NCBI RefSeq assembly: GCF_914767665.1
Contig: NC_059508.1
Span: forward strand, 1,736,001-1,800,000
Source: Harmonia axyridis
Taxonomy: Eukaryota > Arthropoda > Insecta > Coleoptera > Coccinellidae
Reading direction: 5' to 3'
DNA: 64,000 nucleotides
Of the stretch, positions 49,771 to 60,105 are shown piece by piece (the first letter of the stretch is position 1; the number at the start of each line of letters is the position of its first letter). The notes under the pieces are model-generated. The model had not been told where the DNA came from. It ran no database searches and worked only from the letters and a program-made list of their open reading frames with translations. The position numbers and the translations under genes were made by a program.

Positions 49771-49838
49771 ACCAGAATCAATTCTTATGGATCGACTTAT
49801 GGTGACATCTAGGAAAAGCTCCTTAAACCAAGTATCGA

Positions 49839-49906
49839 ACCAAATGTAGAATCCTGTATGTTACATGTTATGCATAAATTACACGTTGAAGGATTCTACA
49901 TTTGGT
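49839..49906. repeat. Perfect 16-bp inverted repeat with 36-base loop
   Basis: ACCAAATGTAGAATCC (49839-49854) and GGATTCTACATTTGGT (49891-49906) are exact reverse complements. It may be a tiny MITE or a structured RNA; nothing else supports a microRNA. Confidence 0.6.
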
Positions 49907-50214
49907 TGGCACCGTCAAATATTAGTTAAGCAAAATGTGTACAGATGGCCCTCAAGCATATTTACTGAATAATAATTTTTTTTTAAGAAAACTTGAATTA
50001 ATTGATATGCCTTAAGTTCCGTAATAGGTTAGAAACGAATGAATACATCTACTTGAATTAACTATTTATATACTCTAGACTAGACCATATGAATAAGAGT
50101 CTATTGGTGCAAATAATCTATAATCAACCTTTTGAAATTATTCCCACAAAAATCAAAACATCTCGAAATTGAGTGTAGATTCTTGTTTAGCGTGGTCAAT
50201 TTCGTTCTTCCTGT

Positions 50215-50994
50215 TACAAAATTTTAATACCAAATTTTAGATTTTTCGATTGAATATAGCCATTTTACACACAAAAATATCATTCAAACACAGACTTTCT
50301 TATTAGGAACTTATGATGAATGAGTAGGTATCCGGGTAGCAGAAAACCTCTAGACAACCAATTATACACGATTGAGTTTAATGTGTTGCCTAATCACTTG
50401 TACTCTCGTTCCTGATATACCTTCTCGATATCATATATTCCTATTACCAAATTCGAACACTAAATTCTTGATTTTTCGTTCGAATTAACCATTTCACACA
50501 AGCAAATCATATTCAAACTCCCAAATTCGTATCAGGAACATATGATGGATGAAGAGGTATCCGGGTAACAGATCTTCCATAGGCAACCAATCATACACGA
50601 TTGAGTTTTATGTGTTGCCTATGTGTTATACTCCTGCTCCTGATATACCCCCTCGATCTTATATGTTCCTGTTACCAAATTCGAACACCAAATTCTTGAT
50701 TTTTCATTCGAATTTCACACACGAAAATCAAGTCCTAACACCAAAATTCGTATCGGGAACATATGATGAATGAGAAGGTATCCGGGTCGCAAATCTTCTA
50801 TAGGCAACCAATCATACACTAAGACGTTTTGTGTGTTGCCTATTCGATTTTACTCCTGCTCCTGATATACCTTCTCGGTCTCATATGTTCCTGTTACAAA
50901 ATTCGTACACCAAATTTTTGGTGTTTCGTTCGAATTTACCCATTTCACACACGAAAATCAAATTCTTACACCAAAATTCGTTTCAGGAACATAT
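50215..50994. repeat. ~225-bp satellite, left block
   Basis: About 3.4 tandem units, phased by ATGATGAATGAG-type words at 50313, 50542 and 50763 (spacings 229 and 221), with the next due at 50993. Each unit contains GGTATCCGGG, CAACCAATCATACACGA, TGTGTTGCCTA, CTCCTGATATACC and TTCCTGTTACCAAATTCG. Within a unit the stretch AGGAACATATGATGAATGAG pairs with an inverted counterpart (CTCATATGTTCCT), so monomers have internal dyad symmetry. Open frames here are repeat artefacts. Confidence 0.88.
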
Positions 50995-51401
50995 CGCACC
51001 CCGGCAAGAACAGTGACGCAACTCAAAAATGCAGTATTTGAGAAATAACAAATGAAAGAAAACTACAAAACTCATATTAAAATAGTATAAGCTCCTTTTA
51101 AATTTCAAGTAGTTATTTTTGGTAGTGAATTCAATTATAATCTATAGAATAATATCATGGACCTGTAAATCAGTTTTTGTTAAATATGTGGTTTTACCAG
51201 GTCAGGTTAGGTCAGGTCTCTGAGTTTTGTCACTTTTCTTGCTTTTCTAAAATCAGTTGTTTTGTGTTGTGACCCCTTGAGTAATACTTATGTCACTTTC
51301 CAAGCCCATTTAATTAGAATAAAAAAGGAAGTTTAAATTAAGTGCTTTATTAGCTTATTCAAAATACAAAAAAATTACATGAAAATAGAGTAGTACACAA
51401 T

Positions 51402-53935
51402 TCATGCAAACATCGAGTCATAAATGGGCTTATACAACGTGGGAATACTTTTTGCTGAGATAAGTGATTTGATATGAGCTTTCTTTATGGCAGAAATCTC
51501 CATTTTTTTCTTATATGCCGGAACGCACTTTATTGTAGAGATGCCCTCTTGCCTTCTCCTGGTATTATTGACATTGATCTGCCCATAATCTTTTTGTTCG
51601 TATGTAGTTTTCACAAAAATAATGCCAGGATCAGTCTTCTGCACTTTGAATACTTTTAGTTCGCTAGTTTTTATTTGTTCGTTGTTTGATGTTTTGTTAA
51701 AATTTGATCCTATCTGTTCAGAGAGTTTTTTTAAGTCGACAAAATCCTCGTAACTCAATTCTGTTACTTTATACGGATTTCCAGTTTTCCTTGCAGACCG
51801 AATTAATCTGACGTAATCAGTAGGAATATAGATGGGACCCGATTTAAGAGCTCTTTTAATTGACTTCTCTATGACAGAGTGCACATTGTCTCCTTCATTT
51901 TGTGTGTGTCCCCTGATCAAAAATTTATGTGTGATCGATTTGATTTTAAATTTTTGCACAGCATACAGGTACATGCCCATTATGAATTTGTTCTTTTGCT
52001 GGCCACAACAATTATCGGAGTAGAAAACAATTTCAAGGTTATCGTCATTTCTGGTTTTAGCTTTTTCTTCTAAGTATTTCAGAATGCAAGTGCCGATTTC
52101 TATGGCACCTCGATTTCCTTGACCCTCATGCCAAAAAAACACTCGACTTTATCTGACTGAAGTTCATTTATAGTTAAGTTGTAGCTGTTGATTTTGCTTT
52201 TATAATAAAAGGTAGACGTATCTCCTCTTGGTGCTGGTAGCACCGCTTGGAGATCGTAAGTGGCGACTATAATTTTTCCTTCGCTTTCTTTTGCCTTCTT
52301 TTTATCCTCTTCTTTTTCTGTTCTTGACAAAACTTTCTCCTTCAAATGTTTATCATATTTCTCTTGTATCGCTTCTCTTTCTTCTACCCTTGCGTTGTTA
52401 TACGAGCTGCATAAGTCGCACTGATCTTTTTTGGGGGTGAAAAAAGAGATGTTAAAATTGGTATTGAAAATTCGGGAATACATCGTCAGATTTGCAAACG
52501 GAAGGTTTTTTTCAATGCACTCGTTTTTGTAGTCACGGTGTAAATCAGCCAGGCTTTTTCCACCCTCTATGAACTCCCGAGAAGTTTGCGCGCGCAGGTA
52601 ATGACTGTCAATTCTTGGGATAGTATTAATATGAGCAACAACACCATCTTTTATTGCAGAATCTACTTTGAAGTGGTGTCCGTGTTTACCCCTTAGATCT
52701 TCTTGAAGAAATCCTTCGTTTAATTTGGTTACTACAGTTCTAATAACTCGGTTGTTGATGTCCAGCGTGGCCATAAAGAAAAATTTGCAAACACGTACGT
52801 TTACTTCGTTGATTACGAAATGGAATGCATGGTTACATTGGCGCCTACTTCCTTCTTTCTTGTACTGATACTGAGGTCTGACGGCGGTCATACTTCTACA
52901 GATAAATTCTCGTTGGGATTTCAGACTTTCGAGTGACCAGTAGTTTTCAAATATTTCGAGCCTTTTATTTTCTTCAATTTTTCTTGAACATTTTAGCTTA
53001 CATTTTTCACCACACGCTGGCCGTACCTTTCTTGCCTGCATTTCTGTTTTGCGAATTGATGATGATGTATAAGGTTTTCCAGCATTTCGGAGAAATTTTG
53101 CTTTAGTCTTCTTCCACTCAACTGGATTGGCTTTCCTTTTCTTACCTTTTCGCTTATTATCTGTTTGGGTATTGTCTGATTCGGCACCTTCTTTCTTGTT
53201 AGTAATAATATTTTCATTCTCTTCCAATCCTGATGACTCGGACGTGTTTTCAGAATTAGGAGATGATGTATAATGAAAATCTGGATCTATGTCTGAATCA
53301 TCTGCACTTTCATCTAATGATTCTTTTTGTTGTGGACTTGGTTTGACCCGTTGGAGCCTCAATCGCATTGTATGCAGATTTTCAACACACTGCCATTTCG
53401 AATGTGATCCTTGATCTTCTGGTACTGTGTCGTTGTTCAATTCCGTCTCTTTCGTGGCACTTTCTTGTTCTGTGGTTTCTTCTGCACCATACTTTGGTCT
53501 AAAATGTGTCGTTTGATCTTCCTGTACTATCACTTTGGAAAAATCCGGCACTTCAATCACATTTTCTTGTCCTTCGCTTTCTTCTATATTATTATTCTCT
53601 TCATAAATCTGACTTTCGTCGTCGTTTGACTCAGTTTGCAGCCTTTTTTCGCCGAGGTCTCTGTTAGGTTTCACGCTTTCTAAAGTGTTCTCCACTTCAC
53701 CAATCAAGCAGGTTTCTTCGACTTCCATGTCAGAAGTTTTAAGTTTTTTGCTTCCTTCCTCGTTTTTTAATTCACAACTCTGCCCACTCTTCGGGATTTT
53801 CGTGGAGATTCCAGACACTAGACACGCATGTTTTAATTGCTGAAATTCCCCATTTAGTCCTTTTTCAATTTCAGCAGCAGCAGCAATAGCAGCTGCTAGA
53901 ATTTTTCTACCTCGGTATCCTTGCTCTGGGTTCAT
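51402..53935 (-). CDS. DDE-type transposase in two overlapping frames
   Basis: Frame A runs from an ATG at 53935 (MNPEQGYRG) to about 52100. Frame B, offset by -1, continues to a stop at 51402; together they give about 845 residues. The first ~300 residues are acidic, serine-rich and disordered-looking, ending in a basic stretch (NKRKGKKRKANPVEWKKTKA). A cysteine cluster (CGEKCKLKC) follows, then a CDLC motif. An RNase H-like core comes next: YDLQAVLPAPRGDTS (candidate first acidic residue), YYKSKINSYNLTINE, HEGQGNRGAIEIGTC, IVFYSDNCCGQQKN (second) and FLIRGHTQNEGDNVHS (third). The frames join at seven T residues (52133-52139). An acceptor-like TTGTTGTAG just upstream of the ATG suggests a leader intron. 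Apart from the frame change the gene is uninterrupted, pointing to recent activity. The family name is uncertain. Confidence 0.85.
52131..52142 (-). other. Frame junction at a T_TTT_TTT heptamer
   Basis: On the minus strand frame A reads TGT TTT TTT GGC. Slipping back one base after TTT TTT gives TGG CAT GAG GGT, which is the conserved WHEG continuation of the transposase. The heptamer fits the X_XXY_YYZ pattern of -1 frameshift sites. A one-base loss from an original run of eight T, or a homopolymer sequencing error, explains the data equally well or better. Confidence 0.6.
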
Positions 53936-54039
53936 AACGAATCTACAACAAATAAATTTCAAGCTACATTATTGATGTTCATTTCGTAGAGTAATATTAT
54001 TCGCAATCACAAGGTTAGGTGACTACAATGTGAGACGTA

Positions 54040-54372
54040 CTTTTGAATTAAGGAAAGTGACAACACAAAATACCGATATTCTAAGTCAGGAAGAGTGAGA
54101 CAAGTCGAAATAAAACAATACAATAACATCCATTTAGAGATAATTCATTCAAGAAAAGTGATACAACACCAAACACTGACCGTCTCCATCAGGAAAAGTG
54201 GCACAAATCGAAATAAAACGGTACAAATCAATAGATATAGTGATAATTGATTCAAGAAAAGTGACATAACACAAAACACTAACACTTTCAATCAAGAAAA
54301 GTGGCACAAATCGAAATACAACGGAACAAGAAAATAGATTTAGGGATAATTGATTCAAGAAAACTGACACTT
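54040..54372. repeat. 103-bp subterminal tandem repeats in the transposon
   Basis: The word GATAATT(C/G)ATTCAAGAAAA starts at 54139, 54242 and 54345, a period of 103, with a partial unit before the first. Each unit contains AAAAGTGACA- and AAGTGGCACAAATCGAAATA-type motifs that resemble the inner part of the terminal repeat (AACAGTGACGCAACTCAAAA). They probably are transposase-binding sites. Confidence 0.78.
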
Positions 54373-54690
54373 TTATGCTTATGACAATATCAAAAATTAT
54401 ATTTCACTTACCTTACTGCACAAAAACTGTCACAACTCGAAATGTTACGCTTTTCTTGACCGACAACATGCACACCTTCCTGTAACAATACTGAAGTGAC
54501 ACTGTTCTTGCAGTGATGAACGTGAATTAGCTTGAGAGTAAAACTGGCACAACTGCCCCCTAGCGGATGGATTGGGACTTAGAGATGTGTCGTTTTTCGT
54601 GCACGTGAGGATACAAAATACGCATTCATTGCTGTTATAAGCTCAGAATTCGTATTTTTTGAGTTGGGACACTGTTCTCGCCGGAGTGCG

Positions 54691-55108
54691 ATATGATGAA
54701 TGAGGAGATATCAGGGTAACAGATCTTCCATAGGCAACCAATCATACACGATTGAGTTTTATGTGTTGCCTATGTGTTATACTCCTGCTCCTGATGTACC
54801 TCCTCGGTCTCATTTGTTCCTGTTACCAAATTCGAACAGCAAATTCTTGATTTTTCGTTTGAGTTTACCCATTTCACACTCGAAAATCACTTTCAAACTT
54901 GTTTAACAAAAACATATGATGAACGAGGAGGTATCCGAGGGAATTTACCTATTTTACACACAAAAATACCATCCAAACACAGACATTCTCATCAGGAAAA
55001 TATGATGAATGAGAAGCTATTCGGGTAGCAGATAACCTCCAGACAACCAATCATACACGAATTTGTTTTGTGTGTTGTAGTACAACTATTCAGTTGTACT
55101 ACTGCTTC
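54691..55108. repeat. ~225-bp satellite, right block
   Basis: Continues the unit interrupted by the transposon (GATGAATGAGGAGATATC at 54695, then CAACCAATCATACACGATTG and TGTGTTGCCTATG). Later units are more diverged and partly deleted (54915 and 55001). The array ends where a hAT-like MITE begins. Confidence 0.85.
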
Positions 55109-55111
55109 TGA

Positions 55112-55495
55112 CAGGGCTGTATCTAGGGAGTGGCAAAGGTGGCACTTTCCACAGGCGCAAGGTCCACATGGGGCGCCCAAATATATAAAAAAAATAAAAT
55201 ATTGGAGCACCACGCGAAATAATTTGAAATTTCACAACTCGGTTTTCATGTAGGTATACGCCACGTAAAGAGCGATGCTGAGGAATCTGAAAGCATTTAA
55301 AATATTGCTAGCTTCCCTAGAATTTGCGTACTAATCCTAAAATAATCACAAGATTAGCAAAACGAGAATATCTAACTCAAATTATATACAAAAAAAAACT
55401 ATAAGAAAATATAATGGATTCAAAGAAATTCTTCGAAAATGGGGGTGCTGTCTAATATATTGCCACAAGCGCAATAGTACCTAGATACGGCTCTG
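55112..55495. mobile_element. hAT-like MITE (384 bp)
   Basis: Termini CAGGGCTGTATCTAGG and CCTAGATACGGCTCTG are imperfect inverted repeats. Just inside, GGCGCAAGG and GGGGCGCCC-like words are typical of hAT MITEs with CAGGGC ends. The flanking octamers do not match, so the target duplication is lost or the ends are rearranged. No coding capacity. Confidence 0.65.
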
Positions 55496-55499
55496 GACA

Positions 55500-56240
55500 A
55501 GGACCTACAAGAAACCATAAAGTGTAGCTAGTACTGAACCACAGTTTCTAAACATTTTTCATACTACCTGTGATTCACCAAAAAAAAAGTTCTGTTGGAA
55601 AGAAGTGGGCACTCTTCCAGAAAAAATATCACCCTGTAGATTAGCATTCAAAATCAGCATATTACATCATGAAAACTTCAAATTGGAATATCTATGCCAA
55701 ACTTAAGTTAAATATCTTGTGAAGGGAAGGTGCTATGAGAAAAAAACTTGAACTTTAACAATAGTATCCCAAAAAAAAATTTTTCCGGTGTATACCGATG
55801 ACGAATACAAAAATCACAGACAACAAGGGAGATGCCGACAAAACGGGTAGATAAAGGAAAATAATAAACCTCGGACATAGACGTACTTGTAGTGCTTCTT
55901 CTTCTTCTTGCTTATTTGAGCTGGTAGTTCATATAGGTAGGCGTCTGCCTGTCTGCACTTGTAGTGCAATAAAAGTAATCATCTTGAAAGCGATAATAAA
56001 CTCATAAACTATAAAAGGGTCCGATTTTTTGCTGCTTTGTGGATTTGAAAGAAAAGTAAAAAGAGTATTGGTTCATTTTATGGAAGAATTTTCGTTCTTC
56101 GTATTTGAGATAATTCTGAAATTTTATATTTTGGAAATCTTGGGGGGGGTTATTTCCCCTAGTACTACCTATTTCTCCGCCATTGTGTATGAAATTTTCA
56201 GCGTTTTCGTCTTAGCAACATTCGTTCAGTCGTAGGGTGA
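55500..56240. mobile_element. hAT-like/family C composite, third copy (reverse orientation)
   Basis: Reading right to left it matches the 2810-4048 element: GAAAGCGATAATAAACTCAT at 55990, ACGGGTAGATAAAGGAAAAT near 55840, the family C right-arm landmarks AGTACTGAACCACAGTTTC (55536) and TATCTTGTGAAGGGAAGG (55712). One end is lost at the junction with the MITE. A 61-bp insertion with direct repeats interrupts it at 55896. Confidence 0.7.
55896..55956 (-). mobile_element. 61-bp retroposon-like insertion with 11-bp TSD
   Basis: The insert is flanked by exact ACTTGTAGTGC repeats (55885-55895 and 55957-55967). The paralogous element near 61145 has the site once (GCTTGTAGTGCAATAAA), giving an empty-site comparison. 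Read on the minus strand it ends in (GAA)n, resembling the tail of a 5'-truncated SINE or other retroposon. Confidence 0.68.
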
Positions 56241-57214
56241 ACAAAAAATTCCCGTACCCTCAGGAAATGCATAACATCCGAACAATACAAAGCAACATAT
56301 TTCACTTGAGGCTATATATAGAAGGACCTTATTAAACGATGAGTTCGCTCCTGATCGGTATCAATAAATATATCCATTTAAATATTTATATCGGCCCCCT
56401 TTATCGGTCGAAATTCTTTTAGATCTTGCCACTATAATAATATATTTTTCGCACCTGTTTCTGAGCGGCCTAGGGCAGCCCCTATGAAACATATGCAGCG
56501 GTGTAAAATTATTTTTTTCATCCCTATCATAGAGGGGTATCTATTACAATTGAATTTGAGCATTAGCTTTTTGTGTGACATAAATGATTAACCGGCCTAA
56601 CATTTGGTTGATGATTACGGTAAAAAAAATTATTATAATTGAATAATTCTCATTTCGAATTCTGGTTGGTAATTAGATCAATTTTCGGTCCTTCTGAGAA
56701 CAGTGTGGTTTCTGATTGTTTTGAAGGCACAAAATATGGGTCGTTCCTCCCCCCATTATTGAAGAAAAATAAGGTAAATTTGATTTTTCAACGATATCTG
56801 GGTGAATAGATTTCCAATATGAGGTTTCATTTGAATAGTTCGCTATCTGGACAGCTGTCATTTTCGAAGCTGTCATATTTTGACATTTGACAAGTAAAAA
56901 CTACGCCATTGAAAAAAATGGAGCGACACATGGTTCAACGACGCATTGAAACTGTTAAAATTCATAATAGGTGAAAGTTTTGTAGCCACAGTTCGCAAAA
57001 CTAAATCACTTTTGGTTCTCGGCCGAAAAAATTTGAGCTGTTGGGACAAGTTAGCGATGTGGAGAATGGAAACCGTGTGCTCAAGAATATCTGCGAATTT
57101 TCTTGCTGTAGCCCCTAGTTTGGCAATCCCTCAACGATCCAAGGGCGAAGTTTGAAACAAAATTTACTCGATATAATAGCATTTTTTTTATTACCGATTC
57201 AATAGTTCTTACTT
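56241..57214. other. Intergenic DNA without recognisable features
   Basis: No gene is recognised. The frames at 56673-56876 (minus) and 56946-57155 (plus) overlap a somewhat GC-richer patch containing TTTTGACATTTGACAAGT but have no identifiable domain. The plus-strand stretch from 56919 (ATGGAGCGACACATGGTTCA) could be the start of a decayed transposase-like gene; this is weak. Confidence 0.3.
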
Positions 57215-57500
57215 TATACGGGGTTTCATAAATTGGAGGTACGACGAAAAATGATAAATTACTTGAATAATTTTAAGAATATGATGTCCTTTATTATATG
57301 GGCCTGCAAACGCTTTGTTTTCGAGATGCAGGGTGTTTCTTGTAGTCGATTTTGTGATGCTTATAAAAGTTTATCGAATCGTTATTAATTTTCTCTACAG
57401 ATTGGGTAAATCAGTACCAAAACACATAATTGATTATTTATTCATCACAGCTCACTGGATCTTAAAATAATTTGAATTTTTCTGGGGATTACCAGAATAC
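57215..57500. mobile_element. Foldback family C arm, truncated by a mariner
   Basis: GGGGTTTCATAAATTGGAGG through GCAAACGCTTTGTTTTCGAG (57306) and CAGGGTGTTTCTTGTAG matches the family C left arm. The right arm is replaced by mariner sequence from about 57505. Confidence 0.68.
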
Positions 57501-57504
57501 AGAT

Positions 57505-58545
57505 ACAGTCGAAGCAAAATCTTGGATGCGGGGTCTGCACCAAGAAAATCAACCATAATTGATTGGTATGCTGAGTTTGAACGTGATGAAATGAGTACCG
57601 AAGACGGCGAACGCAATGGACGTCCAAAAGAGTCTGTCACCGACGAAAAAATCAAAAAAGTTCACAAAATAATTTTGAAGGACCGTACAGTGAAGTTGCT
57701 CGAGATATCAGACCTTGTGAAGATATCATCTGAACGTGTACATCATATCATTCACGAATATTTGTACATGAGATAGCTGTGTGCAAAATGGTTGCCGCGC
57801 GAGCTCACAATCGATCAAAAGTAAAAACGTGTTAACGATTCTGAGCAGTGTTCGAAGCTGTTCAAGTGCAATAAACCTGAATTTTTGCGTCGATATGTAA
57901 CAATGGATGGAACATGGCTCCATCATTTCACTCCGGAGCCAAATTGACAGTCAGCCCAGTGGACTGCACGCGATGAACCGAATCCAAATCGAGGAAAAAC
58001 ACAACAGTCAGCTGGCAAGGTTATGGCATCAGTATTCTGGGAAGCGCAAGGTAAAATATTCATTGATTACCTCTAAAAAGGCATCAACAGCGATTATTAT
58101 ATAGCGTTATTGCATCGTTTAAAAATTGAAATCGTCAGAAAACGGCCCCATTTGAAGAAAAAAGGTGTTGTTTCATCAAGACAATGCGCCGCGTCACACA
58201 TCAATAAAAACAATGGCAAAATTGCATGAAATGTGCTTAAAATTGTTACTGCATCCACCGTATTCGCCAGATCTGGCCCCCAGCGACTTTTTCCTGTTCT
58301 CAGACCTCAAAAGAATGCTCGCTGGAAAGAAATTTAACGCCAATGAAGAAGTCATCGCCGAAACTGAGGCCGATTTTGAAGCGAAGACAAATCGAACTAC
58401 AAAAATGGTATCGAAATGTTGGAAGATCGCTATAATCGCTGTATCTCCCACGAAGACAACTATGTTGAATAATAAAATCGAATTTTGCCAAAAAAATTTG
58501 TTTTACCATGGTAGACCAGGGACTTTTCAATTGGCCTGTTACATC
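57505..58545 (+). pseudogene. 5'-truncated irritans-type mariner
   Basis: Starts inside the transposase gene (GTCGAAGCAAAATCTTGG) with no 5' terminal repeat, and ends with an intact right end (GGACTTTTCAATTGGCC). Readable motifs are TIIDWYAEFERDEMSTEDGE, NGRPKESVTDEK, HHIIHEYLYMR followed by a stop at 57773, VTMDGTW (the glutamate after the first catalytic aspartate is replaced by glycine), VLFHQDNAPRHTS with the second aspartate, and YSPDLAPSDFFLFSDL with the third. Small deletions near 57530 and 57955 and a frameshift near 58387 complete the inactivation. Confidence 0.86.
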
Positions 58546-59313
58546 CGTAAATGTGCGTATTTTTCATGGAAAATTGTATTAAAAGGATAGGGTGGTGCAA
58601 CCATAATCATGAAGGCCATTTGGCTGATATCGTTTTTCATTGGTAATTGCATACCTATTCACAATGGAATAAATATCCATTCATTTCTCTTTAAATAGAG
58701 TCGTTTCTGTTAATATCCAAATATCTTGAAAATCTTATTGGAAAAACCTTTACTTCCACAGTTTCCGCCCTATGTTGAACTTATAATTTTTTCGGTATAC
58801 CTAATCTGGTTTGTTCATCATGTTGAACGTTTCAGTAGACCATATATATTCCACGTAAGTGTAATGATGAAAGTGTTAAATAAAACATTTAATATGAAAA
58901 ACTACCATAGTCAATGAACGGAAATTTTACCATTAACTTAATGGTCGTAAATGTCGGGAATAAAACAATTTGTACGAATGTTAATATTTGAAGTATCATT
59001 AAATATCAATGAAGAGAGTAAATAGAGCTTTTTTTGTAACCAACTAATCTTTTTCCAGGTTGAAACATGTGAAACATAAAAGTTTGATTAATCTCCCCAC
59101 CCTTTATCTTATATTTAATGAATCATTATTATTATTATTTTCATATTCAATACTGCTTGTTCATTAACTTTTATGAATCATTAACGATTTATTTTTCTCA
59201 ATCTCAATTAGAGCCTCGCGCATAAGAATATCGATTTCGGATAATAGGAATGATAGAATTTAAAATGGTTATAATGACAACAGTATGTTATGCCATTTAG
59301 TTATGGAAATATA
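58546..59313. other. Intergenic DNA without recognisable features
   Basis: AT-rich; includes short poly(ATT) near 59126. No gene or repeat pair is recognised. Confidence 0.35.
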
Positions 59314-60105
59314 CAGGGTGATTCCCCTGGAAATTTGCATATTGGGGTTTGAGACAATGATCTTCTTCCCTAAAATATTTTGAGATCTCTACAACTTCCG
59401 GTTATACCGGAAACAGACTACTACTTTCTTATTTCCAATGGCACACTCAGTAGTTATATTATTGCATCATTAGATAGCTTTTTTGACGATAATTTCGGCA
59501 ATATGCCATAACTTGGGTGAAAACTCAACGGTTTATGAGTTAATGGGATTCTTATAAAAAAAATGGTGGCGATGAGGACTTCTTTTTCGATTCTGCAAAT
59601 ACGTAGTATTATTTATAACCCTTTTTGCGATTTGGACCAAAAATGTACAGGGTGTTTATAAGAAGATCATGAACTCGAACAATTCAAATTCATCAAAACC
59701 CAAGATTTTCAAATTATAACCTATATTTTTCAATATTTCAGTCCATTCTACGTACGAAAATAGTAGGGTTTACTCTATACCTAAAACCAAAACTTTGAGA
59801 GTTATCGAGGCAGAACATTAAATGAGGAAAAACCGCAATTTATAGCTGTGTAGAGTGTTGTGCGACTTCCGGAAAACACAGAAAGAAATTAAAATTCGAT
59901 GTTTCCATAACTAAATTTCACATTTCAAGAATTGTAATGAATTATTCGTAATTGAAAATTGTATTGGTTTATGGATTTTCCAAAAATTCCAACGAAAAAT
60001 TAATTATAATTCATGAAATGTAACATTTAGTTATCCAAATATCGAATTTTAGTTTCTTTCTGTGTTTTCCGAAACTTTACAAAGTGAGGAATTGCGGTTT
60101 TTTGT
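59314..60105. mobile_element. Foldback A+B composite (copy 3), right arm lost
   Basis: Starts CAGGGTGATTCCCCTGG after TATA, with a small deletion just inside the terminus, then follows the A arm (CTTCCGGTTATACCGGAAAC), the B motif (ACAGGGTGTTTATAAGAAG at 59646) and part of B's right arm up to GAGGAATTGCGGTTTTTTG near 60095. There it switches to the reverse-oriented hAT-like composite. Confidence 0.82.

Larger units (their letters stand above)
48721..50214. other. Intergenic DNA with small hairpins and short repeats
   Basis: ATTCAGCATGGAAA occurs at about 48919 and 48976, and a looser version near 49646, giving diverged direct repeats. A perfect 16-bp stem lies at 49839-49906. A ~590-bp segment with hairpin ends spans 49186-49770. 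No gene is recognised. Confidence 0.45.
50995..54690 (-). mobile_element. DNA transposon with 36-bp TIRs and ATAT TSD (Sola-like candidate)
   Basis: The left end CGCACCCCGGCAAGAACAGT continues GACGCAACTCAAAAA. The right end, reverse-complemented, reads CGCACTCCGGCGAGAACAGT then GTCCCAACTCAAAAA, about 32 of 36 positions identical. The insertion interrupts a satellite unit and duplicates ATAT (50991-50994 and 54691-54694). The uninterrupted neighbour units confirm the pre-insertion sequence (AACATATGATGAA). The 3.7-kb element carries a transposase on the minus strand and 103-bp subterminal tandem repeats near its 5' end. A 4-bp duplication together with this transposase type suggests the Sola superfamily, but I cannot verify that. 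Confidence 0.9.

Noticed and set aside
50549..51041. Open frames with repeated residues YTPAPDIPPRS and similar
   Set aside because: They are translations of the ~225-bp satellite units and recur with each monomer.
51474..53629. Plus-strand open frames opposite the transposase
   Set aside because: Antisense shadows of the minus-strand transposase gene, without homology of their own.
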